Position numbers and translations under genes: made by a program. Below, in pieces: positions 1-8,593 of a DNA stretch of 64,000 bases. The DNA lies in the NCBI RefSeq assembly GCF_047731265.1, contig NZ_CP159835.1:2480001-2544000 (forward strand). The letters run 5' to 3'. Position 1 is the stretch's first letter, and every line of letters begins with the position of its first letter. Below the pieces are notes generated by a model. That model saw only the letters and a program-made list of their open reading frames with translations. It was not told where the DNA came from and searched no databases. This stretch comes from Patiriisocius sp047731265. GTDB taxonomy: Bacteria > Bacteroidota > Bacteroidia > Flavobacteriales > Flavobacteriaceae.

Positions 1-269
1 TAGGACCTTTAGATTTAACAGTAGATTCTCTGGTTCAAAAGGTGAAAAACGGTACAATAGAAGAACTTATTTTTGCCTTAAGTTCTACAATGGAAGGGGA
101 TACCACAAATTTTTATATTTTTAAACAAATAGAGCCTTACGAAATTATTACCACAACAATAGCGAGAGGAATAGCCGTAGGTGATGAACTTGAATATGCA
201 GATGAAGTTACGTTGGGAAGAAGTATATTAAACCGAGTGCCATTTGAAAACTCACTTAAAAACTCCTAA
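1..269 (+). CDS. recR: RecR, C-terminal fragment (recombination mediator)
   Basis: The window opens inside this gene; the frame is open from base 3 and starts GPLDLTVDSLVQ. The readable part is the end of the Toprim domain and the C-terminal region. The stretches EGDTTNFYIF, TTIARGIAVGDELEYADE and VTLGRSI match the conserved end of RecR. RecR works with RecO (and RecF) to load RecA on single-stranded DNA during gap repair. The N-terminal helix-hairpin-helix and zinc finger lie outside the window. The next gene starts 3 bases after the stop, so the two are probably co-transcribed. An internal methionine at base 42 is not the true start, because homology continues upstream of it. Confidence 0.93.
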   Translation, partial: GPLDLTVDSLVQKVKNGTIEELIFALSSTMEGDTTNFYIFKQIEPYEIITTTIARGIAVGDELEYADEVTLGRSILNRVPFENSLKNS

Positions 270-272
270 GAC

Positions 273-1388
273 TTGAAACTTTCGGTAGTTATTTTAAATT
301 ATAATGTGCGCTATTTTTTAGAGCAATGCATTCGCACTTGTTTAAGGGCAACCCAGGGATTAGATGCTGAAATTATTATAGTGGACAACAATTCTCAGGA
401 TGGTAGTAGCGAAATGGTTCTTGAAAAATTTCCGCATTTACAACTTATCCAAAACACTCAAAATGTTGGATTCAGCAAAGCCAATAATCAAGCGGTCGCA
501 GTGGCTAAGGGGGAGTATGTTTGTATTTTAAATCCAGACACTGCAGTTTTAGAAAATGTGTTTAAAGACTTACTCAAGTATGCAGAATCTTTAGATAACT
601 TAGGTGCTTTGGGTGTTTACCTAATGGATGGTACTGGTAATTTTTTGCCTGAAAGCAAACGAAACCTTCCCACTCCAAATGTTTCACTTTTAAAATTAAT
701 TGGTTTTAATAAACAATATTACGCTTCAAAAATTAACAAAAATTCAGAAGGGCCTGTTTCTATATTGGTGGGTGCTTTTATGTTGATGAAGCGTTCTGTT
801 TATAATAAAGTTGGAGGGTTTGATGAGTCTTATTTTATGTATGGTGAAGATATCGACTTGTCTTATAAAATTGAATTGGCTGGATATCAAAATCATTACT
901 TTGGTGGCGTTACAACCCTTCATTATAAGGGAGAGAGTACTATTAAAGACGCTATGTACCTTCGTAGGTTTTATGGCGCAATGAAGATATTTTATAATAC
1001 TCACTTTAAAACGAACTTCTTCTTTAATTTTGCTGTTAATTTAGGAGTTTCTTTAGCATCACTTAAAAGCAAGTTTTTAAGCGCAAAGGAAAAAGACTTT
1101 ATTGTTAACGATGCCTTTGTCTTAACAGAAAACTTTAAATTATTTGGTCAAATTTCTAAAGTAATGGACTTGGATTTAAAAGCGTCTTCTAAAAATATTT
1201 TACAGGACAGTTTATTTGAAGACACACTTTTTATTTTTGACGCTGAGTATATGTCATACACGCAAATATTTGAGATCATGTCACGTTTAAAAAACAGGGG
1301 GAACTTATATAGAATACGTCCTACGGGATGTAACTTTATTTTAGGTAGTGATGAAAGTGATCATAAAGGCACTGTCACCGTTTTTTAA
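273..1388 (+). CDS. Family 2 glycosyltransferase (rhamnosyltransferase-like)
   Basis: A 371-aa GT-A fold glycosyltransferase of family GT2. The N-terminus VVILNYNVRYFLEQC is the nucleotide-sugar binding strand. IIVDNNSQDGS and LNPDTAV carry the acidic residues expected to bind the sugar nucleotide and metal. GGFDESYFMYGEDIDLSYK is the acceptor-side ED motif of rhamnosyltransferase-like members. The last 120 residues have no recognised domain. The start is TTG, 3 bases after recR; no ATG fits better because the first beta strand begins at residue 3. It probably acts at the cytoplasmic face of the membrane in cell-surface polysaccharide synthesis, but donor and acceptor cannot be read from the sequence. 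Confidence 0.85.
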   Translation: MKLSVVILNYNVRYFLEQCIRTCLRATQGLDAEIIIVDNNSQDGSSEMVLEKFPHLQLIQNTQNVGFSKANNQAVAVAKGEYVCILNPDTAVLENVFKDLLKYAESLDNLGALGVYLMDGTGNFLPESKRNLPTPNVSLLKLIGFNKQYYASKINKNSEGPVSILVGAFMLMKRSVYNKVGGFDESYFMYGEDIDLSYKIELAGYQNHYFGGVTTLHYKGESTIKDAMYLRRFYGAMKIFYNTHFKTNFFFNFAVNLGVSLASLKSKFLSAKEKDFIVNDAFVLTENFKLFGQISKVMDLDLKASSKNILQDSLFEDTLFIFDAEYMSYTQIFEIMSRLKNRGNLYRIRPTGCNFILGSDESDHKGTVTVF

Positions 1389-1420
1389 AAAAAATAAAAG
1401 GGTAAACAGTAAAATTTGAT

Positions 1421-1428
1421 TAATTTTG
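1421..1428 (+). promoter_or_regulatory. Putative Bacteroidota -7 promoter element for the E2 gene
   Basis: TAATTTTG matches the Bacteroidota -7 consensus TAnnTTTG and lies 38 bases before the ATG of the E2 gene. A clear TTG at -33 is not visible at the usual distance, so the call rests on the -7 box and its position only. Confidence 0.45.
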
Positions 1429-1465
1429 CACACCAAAACTTTAAAAGCTATCAACAGCATTTACT

Positions 1466-2803
1466 ATGGCAAAATTTGAATTAATACTTCCTAAAATGGG
1501 CGAGAGTGTTGCTGAGGCAACAGTGACCAATTGGTTAAAATCTGTAGGTGATACTATCGAGGCAGATGAAGCGGTTCTAGAAATCGCTACAGATAAGGTA
1601 GATAGTGAAGTGCCAAGTGAGGTAGACGGAGTTTTAACGGAAATTTTTTTTAATTCAGATGATGTTGTTCAAGTAGGCCAAACGCTCGCTATTATTGAAA
1701 CCAATGCTGAGGTTGGTGCAACAGATACTCCAGCGCTGAGTACTGCCGAAACAACGGCACCAGCAACTTCGACGATAGCTGCGGCTCAAGAAGTGGTTGA
1801 TCAAGCTAAAGAATCTATTGCTTCCATTGAAAATACTGGAGATCGTTTTTATTCTCCTTTGGTGAAAAATATGGCCGCGGAAGAGCATATCTCTCAAGCT
1901 GAATTAGATGGCATTAATGGAACAGGAAAAGACGGCAGAGTTACTAAAAACGATATGCTGTCTTATATTGAAAACAGGTCTTCTGCGCCAAAAGAAACTG
2001 AGCAAGACCAACCTAAAATAGTTGCTGAAACAAAAAAACCAGTAGTTGCTAAAACTGCTCCTGTAAAAAGTAGTGCTCCAGTAAGTGTAAATAGTGGTGA
2101 TGAAATCATCGAAATGACCCGTATGGGTAAATTAATTGCACACCATATGGTGGAGAGTGTCCAAAGAAGTGCACACGTGCAATCTTTTATTGAGGCAGAT
2201 GTAACTAATATATGGAACTGGCGGAAAAAAGTGAAGAATGATTTTGCAAAACGGGAAGGTGAAAACTTAACGTTCACCCCTATCTTTATGGAGGCTGTAG
2301 CAAAAGCATTAAAAGATTTTCCTATGATGAATATCGCTTTAGACGGCGATACGATTATTAAAAGAAAAAATATCAATTTAGGAATGGCAGCGGCTTTACC
2401 AGATGGTAATTTGATTGTTCCAGTGATTAAAAATGCAGATCAATTAAACCTCGTTGGGATGACGAAAGCGGTAAATGATCTCGCCACTCGTTCTCGTGAA
2501 AACAAATTGAAACCAGACGATATCCAAGGTGGGACCTATACTGTGACTAATGTAGGTACTTTTGGAAGTATTATGGGAACACCTATTATCAATCAACCAC
2601 AAGTAGGTATTCTTGCCTTAGGGGCTATTAGAAAAGTACCAGCGGTTATAGAAACTCCTGATGGAGATTTTATTGGTATTCGTTATAAAATGTTCTTGTC
2701 TCACAGTTATGATCATCGCGTTGTAAATGGAGCACTTGGAGGACAATTTGTGAAGAAAGTTGCAGACTATCTTGAAGGTTGGGATCAAAATAGAGCATTT
2801 TAG
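1466..2803 (+). CDS. 2-oxoacid dehydrogenase E2 (dihydrolipoyl acyltransferase)
   Basis: A 445-aa E2 core protein. Residues 1-80 form a lipoyl domain with the lipoylation lysine in IATDKVDSEVPS. A flexible Ala/Thr/Pro linker follows. Residues about 130-170 are the E3/E1-binding peripheral subunit domain (YSPLVKNMAAEEHI, GKDGRVTKNDM). A second linker leads to the acyltransferase domain at about 215-440, which ends with the catalytic SYDHRVVNGALGG (histidine near 417). It transfers an acyl group from lipoyl-lysine to CoA. No E1 or E3 gene is adjacent, so the substrate (branched-chain, pyruvate or 2-oxoglutarate) is not decided by context. The single lipoyl domain fits a branched-chain or 2-oxoglutarate type E2. 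Confidence 0.93.
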   Translation: MAKFELILPKMGESVAEATVTNWLKSVGDTIEADEAVLEIATDKVDSEVPSEVDGVLTEIFFNSDDVVQVGQTLAIIETNAEVGATDTPALSTAETTAPATSTIAAAQEVVDQAKESIASIENTGDRFYSPLVKNMAAEEHISQAELDGINGTGKDGRVTKNDMLSYIENRSSAPKETEQDQPKIVAETKKPVVAKTAPVKSSAPVSVNSGDEIIEMTRMGKLIAHHMVESVQRSAHVQSFIEADVTNIWNWRKKVKNDFAKREGENLTFTPIFMEAVAKALKDFPMMNIALDGDTIIKRKNINLGMAAALPDGNLIVPVIKNADQLNLVGMTKAVNDLATRSRENKLKPDDIQGGTYTVTNVGTFGSIMGTPIINQPQVGILALGAIRKVPAVIETPDGDFIGIRYKMFLSHSYDHRVVNGALGGQFVKKVADYLEGWDQNRAF

Positions 2804-2888
2804 TTGTTCTTTTAATGACTTAAATTTCTAAATTTTTTAATACCTAAGCCTTATGTAGGTTCCTGAAAATAATGATAAACTTGTTTTA

Positions 2889-3956
2889 GTGAATTTTAGC
2901 AACAGGATATATCAAATCGATTTATTTCGCTTTATTGCCGCACTTATGGTAGTGCTGTATCACTATCTTTTTGTAAGTCAATCAATTAAAGGCTTAACGA
3001 ATGTTCGCTTTAATGAAGTTGGAACGTTTTTTAAATATGGATATTTAGGGGTTGATTTATTCTTTATTATTAGTGGATTTGTAATCATGCTTTCCGTCAA
3101 ACACAGGTCATTGAAGAAATTTATGATCTCAAGGTTTTTGAGGCTTTATCCAATATATTGGATGTGTATTTTGATCACCTTTGTAGTAACACTGTTTTTA
3201 GGTTCTCCTAAATTCCAATCATCTTTTCAAGAGCTCTTAGTCAATACCACCATGTTTCAAGGGGTCTTTGGAGTGAAAAGCATTGACGGGGTTTATTGGT
3301 CACTCCTTGTAGAACTCAAGTTTTATATGCTGATAGCAATCTATTTAATAGTTAATAATTTTAAGAAAATTAGCCTAAATTATTTGTTGTTTTTATGGTT
3401 GTTAATAACAGTTTTACACCTTTTCTTTCGGGAAGCTTTTGTTTTTAAAGTGCTTAATTATTTTTTTGTTTTAGAATGGAGTTCTTATTTTATTGCTGGA
3501 ATTGTTTTCTTTCAAATATTTAAGAATCGACTAAATTTTAGTAAGGCATTTTTGTTAATAGTTTGTTTGAGTATCTCCATTTATAATGCTGTTCTAAGAA
3601 TAGAAAGCCTTGAATCTGCCTATGATTCATTATTTTCACCCTATGTTATTGCCTGTATACTTTCGATCTTTTATCTTCTTATGGTATTGGTTTCTACTGG
3701 GAAGTTACGCAGTCTAAATTCGCCTAAACTTCTTAAAATGGGATTGTTGACATATCCTTTATACCTGCTTCATCAATACGTTGGATATGTTCTTTTTGAT
3801 GCACTTGAGCCTTATATCAATAAATACCTAATACTAGGTTTTACTGTGGGTTTAATGATCCTATTGTCTTATGTAATAAGCGCTAAATTAGATCCATTGC
3901 TAGGAGGTTTTCTCAGACAAAAGTTTAAGTTTTTGCAAAGGGATACCCGTATATAA
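2889..3956 (+). CDS. Acyltransferase 3 family membrane protein (OafA-like)
   Basis: A 355-aa polytopic membrane protein starting with GTG. The N-terminus has the acyltransferase-3 signature: QIDLFRFIAALMVVLYHY contains the catalytic-region histidine, followed by YGYLGVDLFFIISGFVIM and a basic RFLRLYPIYW segment. About ten hydrophobic segments follow, and the length is normal for the family. Members move acetyl or other acyl groups from cytoplasmic donors to surface glycans such as O-antigen or capsule. The glycosyltransferase two genes upstream fits a surface-sugar role, but the E2 gene lies between them. The exact substrate is unknown. Confidence 0.85.
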   Translation: MNFSNRIYQIDLFRFIAALMVVLYHYLFVSQSIKGLTNVRFNEVGTFFKYGYLGVDLFFIISGFVIMLSVKHRSLKKFMISRFLRLYPIYWMCILITFVVTLFLGSPKFQSSFQELLVNTTMFQGVFGVKSIDGVYWSLLVELKFYMLIAIYLIVNNFKKISLNYLLFLWLLITVLHLFFREAFVFKVLNYFFVLEWSSYFIAGIVFFQIFKNRLNFSKAFLLIVCLSISIYNAVLRIESLESAYDSLFSPYVIACILSIFYLLMVLVSTGKLRSLNSPKLLKMGLLTYPLYLLHQYVGYVLFDALEPYINKYLILGFTVGLMILLSYVISAKLDPLLGGFLRQKFKFLQRDTRI

Positions 3957-3971
3957 TTTTTTTATTTTTAG

Positions 3972-4595
3972 TTACTCAGCTAATGTCGTCATTATTTCCT
4001 CTAGGCTATCATATCCAAAAATAGCCTCATTTTTATTCCAAATTACAGGAAAACGTATGATCGTTTTCTCAGTAAAACTTTTCTCAATGAACCCTATAAA
4101 TTGTTTGTACAAAATAGGGTCTTTATCTAGATTAAAACTTCTATAACCAATGCGTTTTAGGGCAAGCTGTTCCTCTAATCTATTGCAGCGGTCACAGCCT
4201 AACTTTGTAAATAATACCAGTTTATTTTTGATCATAATAGCGATGTCTACAGGGGCTTTTTCAAATCTAATAAAAGCGTCATTATCGAGTGTGTCGTTTA
4301 CTATAAGTTCGTAATTGTATGATGAGTTTTCTCCCTTTATTTCAATAAGTGTGGTTAGGTATATTTTTCTTTTGGGAGGTACATTTATTAGTATGGGTTT
4401 GTCAGCACTTCTTCGATAGCCTTTAGTGTTTACAAGTAGGAAAATATTAATTGTTTCATCGGTAGTGTTTTCAGCCATTAAAATAATTCGTTTCCCTTTT
4501 TTTTCTTCAGAAATAAGGATTCTTTTTTCTTGTCCATACCCAAATAAATAACTATATAAAAGGAACACAATGGTAAAAATGTTTTTCAGCTTCAT
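3972..4595 (-). CDS. Secreted protein with glutaredoxin-like C-terminal domain
   Basis: A 207-aa protein with an N-terminal signal peptide (hydrophobic core FTIVFLLYSYLFGYGQ, probable cleavage after GYG). Residues about 20-120 look like a beta-rich domain that I do not recognise. The last 80 residues (LVLFTKLGCDRCNRLEEQL, then a FPVIW segment) match the glutaredoxin/thioredoxin fold with a CDRC redox pair and the cis-proline strand. This suggests a periplasmic thiol-disulfide or metal-binding role. It is convergent with the acyltransferase gene and diverges from the exonuclease gene, with its own promoter space. The exact function is unknown. Confidence 0.65.
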   Translation of the reverse strand: MKLKNIFTIVFLLYSYLFGYGQEKRILISEEKKGKRIILMAENTTDETINIFLLVNTKGYRRSADKPILINVPPKRKIYLTTLIEIKGENSSYNYELIVNDTLDNDAFIRFEKAPVDIAIMIKNKLVLFTKLGCDRCNRLEEQLALKRIGYRSFNLDKDPILYKQFIGFIEKSFTEKTIIRFPVIWNKNEAIFGYDSLEEIMTTLAE

Positions 4596-4656
4596 AAAAC
4601 AAATATAATAATTGAATACTGCATTTTTAGGTTCAATTAGAGCCGAAATTATAATT

Positions 4657-4683
4657 TTGACTTCTATTTTCTGTTTACATTTG
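4657..4683 (+). promoter_or_regulatory. Bacteroidota-type promoter for the exonuclease gene
   Basis: TTGAC at 4657 and TACATTTG at 4676-4683 match the -33 TTG and -7 TAnnTTTG boxes of the primary sigma factor of Bacteroidota, with near-normal spacing. The -7 box ends 12 bases before the first ATG, so the untranslated leader would be very short, which favours the second ATG at 4701. Confidence 0.6.
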
Positions 4684-4694
4684 CAGCATAAATA

Positions 4695-5474
4695 ATGCCA
4701 ATGGACTTAATTCTCACAAAACCAATCTGTTTTTTTGATCTCGAAACAACAGGAATCAATATAGCAAAAGACCGCATCGTTGAAGTTTCAATCTTAAAAG
4801 TTTTTCCTAACGGAAATAAAGAAAGTCATACTTGGCGAGTGAACCCAACTGTTCCTATTCCGGCAGTAACAACAGCAGTGCACGGTATTACTGATGAAAT
4901 GGTAGCCAATGAGCCAACTTTCAAGGAGCTTTCAAAAAAAGTCCATGACTTAATTAAGGATAGTGATTTGGGTGGTTTTAATAGCAATCGCTTTGATATC
5001 CCCCTGTTAGCAGAAGAATTGTTGAGAGCAGAAGTAGATTTTGACATGAAAAAAAGTCTTTCGGTAGATGTGCAAACTATTTTTCATAAAATGGAAAAAC
5101 GTACCCTGGAAGCAGCGTATAAATTCTATTGTGACAAAACCCTAGTAGACGCCCATAGCGCAGCGGCAGATACAAATGCTACATACGAAGTTTTAAAAGC
5201 GCAGTTGGATAGATACAGCGATTTAGAAAATGACGTAAAAAAATTAGCTGATTTTAGTGCCCACAAAAAATTTGCAGACTTTGCTGGTTATATTGGCTAT
5301 GATAAGGAAGGAAAAGAAATCTTTAGTTTTGGTAAACATAAGGATACCCTCGTAACGGATATCTTAGAAAAGGAACCAGGATATTTTGGATGGTTACTAA
5401 ATGCTGATTTCCCGTTGTACACAAAAAAAGTGTTGACACGGATTAAATTAAGTAAACTGAACACAAAATTTTAA
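4695..5474 (+). CDS. DEDDh 3'-5' exonuclease (DnaQ-like)
   Basis: A 259-aa exonuclease of the DNA polymerase III epsilon family. The three Exo motifs are visible: FFDLETTGIN (Asp and Glu metal ligands), GFNSNRFDIPLL, and the HSAAADTNATYEV block with His and Asp. The C-terminal about 70 residues hold FSFGKHKDTLVTDIL and YFGWLLNADFPLYTKK, an extra domain seen on stand-alone DnaQ-like exonucleases of Bacteroidota (known from the family, not tested here). It removes 3' nucleotides from single-stranded DNA or RNA. Two ATG codons lie at 4695 and 4701; the second may be the real start because of the close promoter. It is a separate gene from the exonuclease fusion at 47.4 kb. Confidence 0.87.
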   Translation: MPMDLILTKPICFFDLETTGINIAKDRIVEVSILKVFPNGNKESHTWRVNPTVPIPAVTTAVHGITDEMVANEPTFKELSKKVHDLIKDSDLGGFNSNRFDIPLLAEELLRAEVDFDMKKSLSVDVQTIFHKMEKRTLEAAYKFYCDKTLVDAHSAAADTNATYEVLKAQLDRYSDLENDVKKLADFSAHKKFADFAGYIGYDKEGKEIFSFGKHKDTLVTDILEKEPGYFGWLLNADFPLYTKKVLTRIKLSKLNTKF

Positions 5475-5553
5475 ACGAGCCTATTATTGTAACATATAGC
5501 ATTCAATGAGCGTGTTAATAAGAAATAGTTATTAAAAGGCAGAATTAAGTAGT

Positions 5554-6165
5554 ATGAAAATAATTTGTATAGGTCGAAATTATTCAGATCATATAGCGGA
5601 GTTGGCAAACGAAAAACCCACAGATCCGGTGATTTTTTTGAAACCTGACACGGCAATTTTATTAAAGAAACAACCTTTTTTTATACCTGATTTTAGCAAT
5701 GATGTTCATCACGAGGTGGAGATACTCGTCAAGATTAATAGAATTGGGAAGCATATTGATAAAAAATTTGCAAGTAAATATTATGATGAGATTGGCTTGG
5801 GGATAGATTTTACAGCAAGAGACCTTCAAAAAAAACTAAAAGAAAAGGGATTGCCTTGGGAAAAAGCAAAAGCATTTGACGGGGCTGCGGTGATAGGACA
5901 ATTTATACATAAGAAGAATTTTGACGATATAAATGCGATTGATTTTATGTTAAAGAAGAATAATTCTATCGTACAAAAGAGCAATACATCACTTATGCTA
6001 TGGAAAATCGATGAGTTAATCGAATATATCTCAAAATATTTCACATTAAAGATAGGAGACGTTATCTTTACTGGTACTCCGAGTGGAGTTTCTAAAATAC
6101 AACCTAACGACGTTCTTACTGGTTTTATGGCTGGAGAGGAAAACTTTAAGATAAAAATAAAATAG
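5554..6165 (+). CDS. Fumarylacetoacetate hydrolase (FAH) family protein
   Basis: A 203-aa single-domain member of the FAH superfamily. The start KIICIGRNYSDHIAEL is typical. Metal ligands are visible as Glu54 and Glu56 in HHEVEIL and Asp85 in GIDFTARD. FTGTPSGVSKIQPND near the C-terminus is the conserved closing motif. Relatives act as acylpyruvate hydrolases, isomerases or oxaloacetate tautomerases in the cytoplasm, so the substrate stays open. The stop codon touches the ATG of the Hpt gene, and that gene's stop touches cinA, so the three form a tight operon. Confidence 0.87.
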   Translation: MKIICIGRNYSDHIAELANEKPTDPVIFLKPDTAILLKKQPFFIPDFSNDVHHEVEILVKINRIGKHIDKKFASKYYDEIGLGIDFTARDLQKKLKEKGLPWEKAKAFDGAAVIGQFIHKKNFDDINAIDFMLKKNNSIVQKSNTSLMLWKIDELIEYISKYFTLKIGDVIFTGTPSGVSKIQPNDVLTGFMAGEENFKIKIK

Positions 6166-6507
6166 ATGAGTGTACATTATTCAAAAGATAGCTTACGGGA
6201 GGTGGCTGGTGGTGACGAAGACTTCATGGTTATTCTTGCACAAACATTTTTGCAAGAAATACCCCTAGATTTGGCTGCATTAGAAGAAGCTGTTGAGAAT
6301 GAAAATAGAGAACTTGCATATCAATTTTCTCATAAAATGAAACCGAATCTTGAGATGTTTGGAATTGAAGTTCAAAAGGACATCACGAACATAGAAAATT
6401 GGACAAAGAGTTCTAAAAAAAAATCGTCCATAGCGGGCAACATTGAAAACCTAATAGAGGTGCTTACCAATGTTTTTCAAGAATTAAAAGAAGACTTTTC
6501 AGAATAA
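6166..6507 (+). CDS. Hpt domain phosphotransfer protein
   Basis: A 113-aa protein made of one histidine phosphotransfer domain. FSHKMKPNLEMFGIE contains the phospho-accepting histidine (His56), followed by the Lys and the Gly/Ile helix turn typical of Hpt four-helix bundles. It would shuttle phosphate between a receiver domain of a hybrid kinase and a response regulator in the cytoplasm. No kinase or regulator gene is next to it. It sits with zero spacing between the FAH hydrolase and cinA, so its partners must be encoded elsewhere. Translation is probably coupled to the gene before it. Confidence 0.8.
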   Translation: MSVHYSKDSLREVAGGDEDFMVILAQTFLQEIPLDLAALEEAVENENRELAYQFSHKMKPNLEMFGIEVQKDITNIENWTKSSKKKSSIAGNIENLIEVLTNVFQELKEDFSE

Positions 6508-7755
6508 ATGATTGCAGAAATTATTACCATTGGTGATGAAATTTTAATTGGACAAATAGTAGATACCAATTCTGTTTTTATTGCTAAAGAATTAAATAAA
6601 ATAGGAGTAAAGGTATTTCAGATCACTTCTGTTCAAGACAATAGAGCGCACATACTTAGGTCATTGGAGGATGCTAAACACAGGGCTAATTTAGTTATAG
6701 TTACTGGTGGTTTAGGCCCAACAAAAGATGATATTACCAAGCAAACTTTCTTGGAGTATTTTAATGACTCACTTGTTGAAAGCAAACAAGTACTTGAGCA
6801 TATCCAAACTATTTTTAGGGATATTATAAAACGGGAGCCGCTGCCAGCAAATCTGTCTCAAGCAATGGTGCCTTCAAAAGCAATTGTATTACCAAATCCT
6901 TTTGGTACCGCACCAGGAATGTGGATGGAGAAAGAAAATACTGTTTTTGTATCGATGCCGGGTGTTCCCTTTGAAATGAAACATATAATCACCTCAGAAG
7001 TACTGCCCAGAGTGATTAAAAAATTTAAACGTCCTTTTATTTATCATAAAACCTTACTTACGTATGGAAAAGGAGAAAGTCAAATTCAAGAGATCATTAA
7101 AGATTGGGAGAACAATCTTCCAGCAGCTATTAAGCTTGCCTATTTGCCTTCATTGGGTCGTGTAAGGCTAAGAATCTCTTCAGAAGGTGAAAATGAAATT
7201 TTGCTTCACGAGGCAGTCGACACACAAATGGATGCCTTACATACCTTACTCCAAGAAATAGCGGTTGGGTATGAAGGGGATACTACGATACAGCAACGTA
7301 TAAGTGAGGCATTAGAAAAGCAAACAGCAACGTTAAGCGTTGTGGAGAGTTGCACTGGAGGAAACATTGCGCAAGAAATTACGTCAATAGCAGGCGCGTC
7401 CAGCTATTTTAAGGGCGCCCTTGTCCCTTATAACACACAATTAAAGATAGACATCTTAGGAGTAGACGCTGCGCTCATTAAAGAGTACAATGTGGTTAGT
7501 ACTCAAGTTGCAGAAGCAATGGCACTACAATCTTGTAAGTTATTTAAAACAGACTATGCAATCGCAACTACTGGGATTGCAGGACCTTCAAAAGGAGACG
7601 CTCTTGAAGAAGTTGGGACGGTTTGTATAGCGATTGCAGGGAATGGGCGTGTTGTTTCAGAAAAACACACCTTTGGAAGCCTTAGAGAACGAGTGATAAA
7701 AAAGGCTACAAATAAAGCCTTGGAAATGGTATTAAAAGAAATTTCAAAAAACTAA
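6508..7755 (+). CDS. cinA: CinA, NMN deamidase / damage-inducible protein
   Basis: A full-length 415-aa CinA. The N-terminal MoCF-like domain (AEIITIGDEILIGQIVDTNS, VTGGLGPTKDD) covers about residues 1-170. The C-terminal amidohydrolase domain (VVESCTGGNIAQEIT, ATTGIAGP) covers about 260-410 and matches NMN deamidase PncC. In known members the C-terminal domain converts nicotinamide mononucleotide to nicotinate mononucleotide in pyridine nucleotide recycling, and the N-terminal domain hydrolyses ADP-ribose. It is the last gene of the FAH-Hpt-cinA cluster; a new promoter follows before rpmB. Confidence 0.93.
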   Translation: MIAEIITIGDEILIGQIVDTNSVFIAKELNKIGVKVFQITSVQDNRAHILRSLEDAKHRANLVIVTGGLGPTKDDITKQTFLEYFNDSLVESKQVLEHIQTIFRDIIKREPLPANLSQAMVPSKAIVLPNPFGTAPGMWMEKENTVFVSMPGVPFEMKHIITSEVLPRVIKKFKRPFIYHKTLLTYGKGESQIQEIIKDWENNLPAAIKLAYLPSLGRVRLRISSEGENEILLHEAVDTQMDALHTLLQEIAVGYEGDTTIQQRISEALEKQTATLSVVESCTGGNIAQEITSIAGASSYFKGALVPYNTQLKIDILGVDAALIKEYNVVSTQVAEAMALQSCKLFKTDYAIATTGIAGPSKGDALEEVGTVCIAIAGNGRVVSEKHTFGSLRERVIKKATNKALEMVLKEISKN

Positions 7756-7762
7756 AATTCTT

Positions 7763-7796
7763 TTGTTGTACGAACCAATAATATTATTTAAATTTG
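7763..7796 (+). promoter_or_regulatory. Bacteroidota promoter for rpmB-rpmG-DUF4295
   Basis: TTG repeats at 7763-7768 and TAAATTTG at 7789-7796 fit the -33 and -7 elements with about 20 bases between them. They lie 35 bases upstream of the rpmB start, a normal leader length. This is one of the best promoter matches in the window and fits strong expression of ribosomal protein genes. Confidence 0.65.
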
Positions 7797-7830
7797 CAGC
7801 CTGTTTAAAAATAACTAAATAATTACATAA

Positions 7831-8070
7831 ATGTCTAGAGTTTGTGAGCTTACTGGAAAGAGAGCGATGGTTGGAAACAACGTTTCGCACGCGATGAACA
7901 AAACAAAACGCAAGTTTGATGTAAACTTAAAGAAAAAGCGTTTTTACCTTCCTGAAGAGGACAAGTGGATAACACTCAAGGTTTCAACTTCAGCTTTAAA
8001 AAATATCAATAAAAAAGGTATTGAAGCAGTAGTAAAAGAAGCACGTCAAAAAGGTTTTTTAAACAAATAA
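7831..8070 (+). CDS. rpmB: 50S ribosomal protein L28
   Basis: A 79-aa L28. The start SRVCELTGKRAMVGNNVSHA and the later KKRFYLPEEDKWITLKVS are diagnostic. Only one cysteine is present, so this is the zinc-free form. It is the first gene of a ribosomal cluster followed by rpmG at 25 bases. This order (rpmB, rpmG, DUF4295, ftsY) is common in Bacteroidota. Confidence 0.97.
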   Translation: MSRVCELTGKRAMVGNNVSHAMNKTKRKFDVNLKKKRFYLPEEDKWITLKVSTSALKNINKKGIEAVVKEARQKGFLNK

Positions 8071-8095
8071 TTGCTAACGATCAAAGCAAATTAAG

Positions 8096-8278
8096 ATGGC
8101 TAAAAGAGGAAATAGAGTACAAGTGATATTAGAATGTACAGAGCACAAAGATTCTGGGCAACCTGGAACTTCACGTTACATTACTACAAAAAACAAAAAG
8201 AACACACCAGACAGAATGGAGTTGAAAAAATTCAACTCAGTTCTTAAGAAGATGACTGTTCACAAAGAAATTAAATAA
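8096..8278 (+). CDS. rpmG: 50S ribosomal protein L33
   Basis: A 60-aa L33. AKRGNRVQVILECTEHK and SRYITTKNKKNTPDRMELKK are the family signature. There are no CxxC pairs, so this is the zinc-independent type. It lies between rpmB and the small DUF4295 gene in one transcription unit. Confidence 0.97.
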   Translation: MAKRGNRVQVILECTEHKDSGQPGTSRYITTKNKKNTPDRMELKKFNSVLKKMTVHKEIK

Positions 8279-8320
8279 TTAAAAGGAATTTATATTTAAA
8301 TTCCTAAAAGATATTTTGTT

Positions 8321-8473
8321 ATGGCAAAGAAATCAGTAGCATCGTTACAAACAGGTTCAAAACGATTAACTAAAGCGATAAAAATGACCAAGTCTCCAAA
8401 GACTGGGGCGTATATTTTTACGGAAGCTATTATGGCGCCAGATTTAGTGACCGACTGGATAAATAAAAAATAA
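8321..8473 (+). CDS. Small DUF4295 family protein
   Basis: A 50-aa basic protein reading AKKSVASLQTGSKRLTKAIK at the start and ending APDLVTDWINKK. It matches the small DUF4295 proteins of Bacteroidota that sit between rpmG and ftsY. The function is not established. Its position with ribosomal genes and its high lysine content suggest a ribosome-associated role, which is an inference. The gene begins 42 bases after rpmG and ends just before a terminator hairpin. Confidence 0.88.
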   Translation: MAKKSVASLQTGSKRLTKAIKMTKSPKTGAYIFTEAIMAPDLVTDWINKK

Positions 8474-8496
8474 AACTATTTTATAGTATTAGCGAC

Positions 8497-8526
8497 AAGC
8501 CACTTCTTTTAGAGAGTGGCTTTTCG
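8497..8526 (+). terminator. Rho-independent terminator after the rpmB cluster
   Basis: An 8-bp perfect stem (AAGCCACT at 8497-8504 with AGTGGCTT at 8515-8522) is followed by a short T-rich run. It separates the ribosomal cluster from ftsY. Confidence 0.75.
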
Positions 8527-8593
8527 TATTTTTGGATTTCTGCAAATTCAGGTAGTATATTTTATCTTGAATTTTAACTACTGAACTGTACTT

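Noticed and set aside
744..1004. Minus-strand frame inside the glycosyltransferase gene
   Set aside because: It overlaps a clear GT2 domain and has no start signal or homology; it is a shadow.
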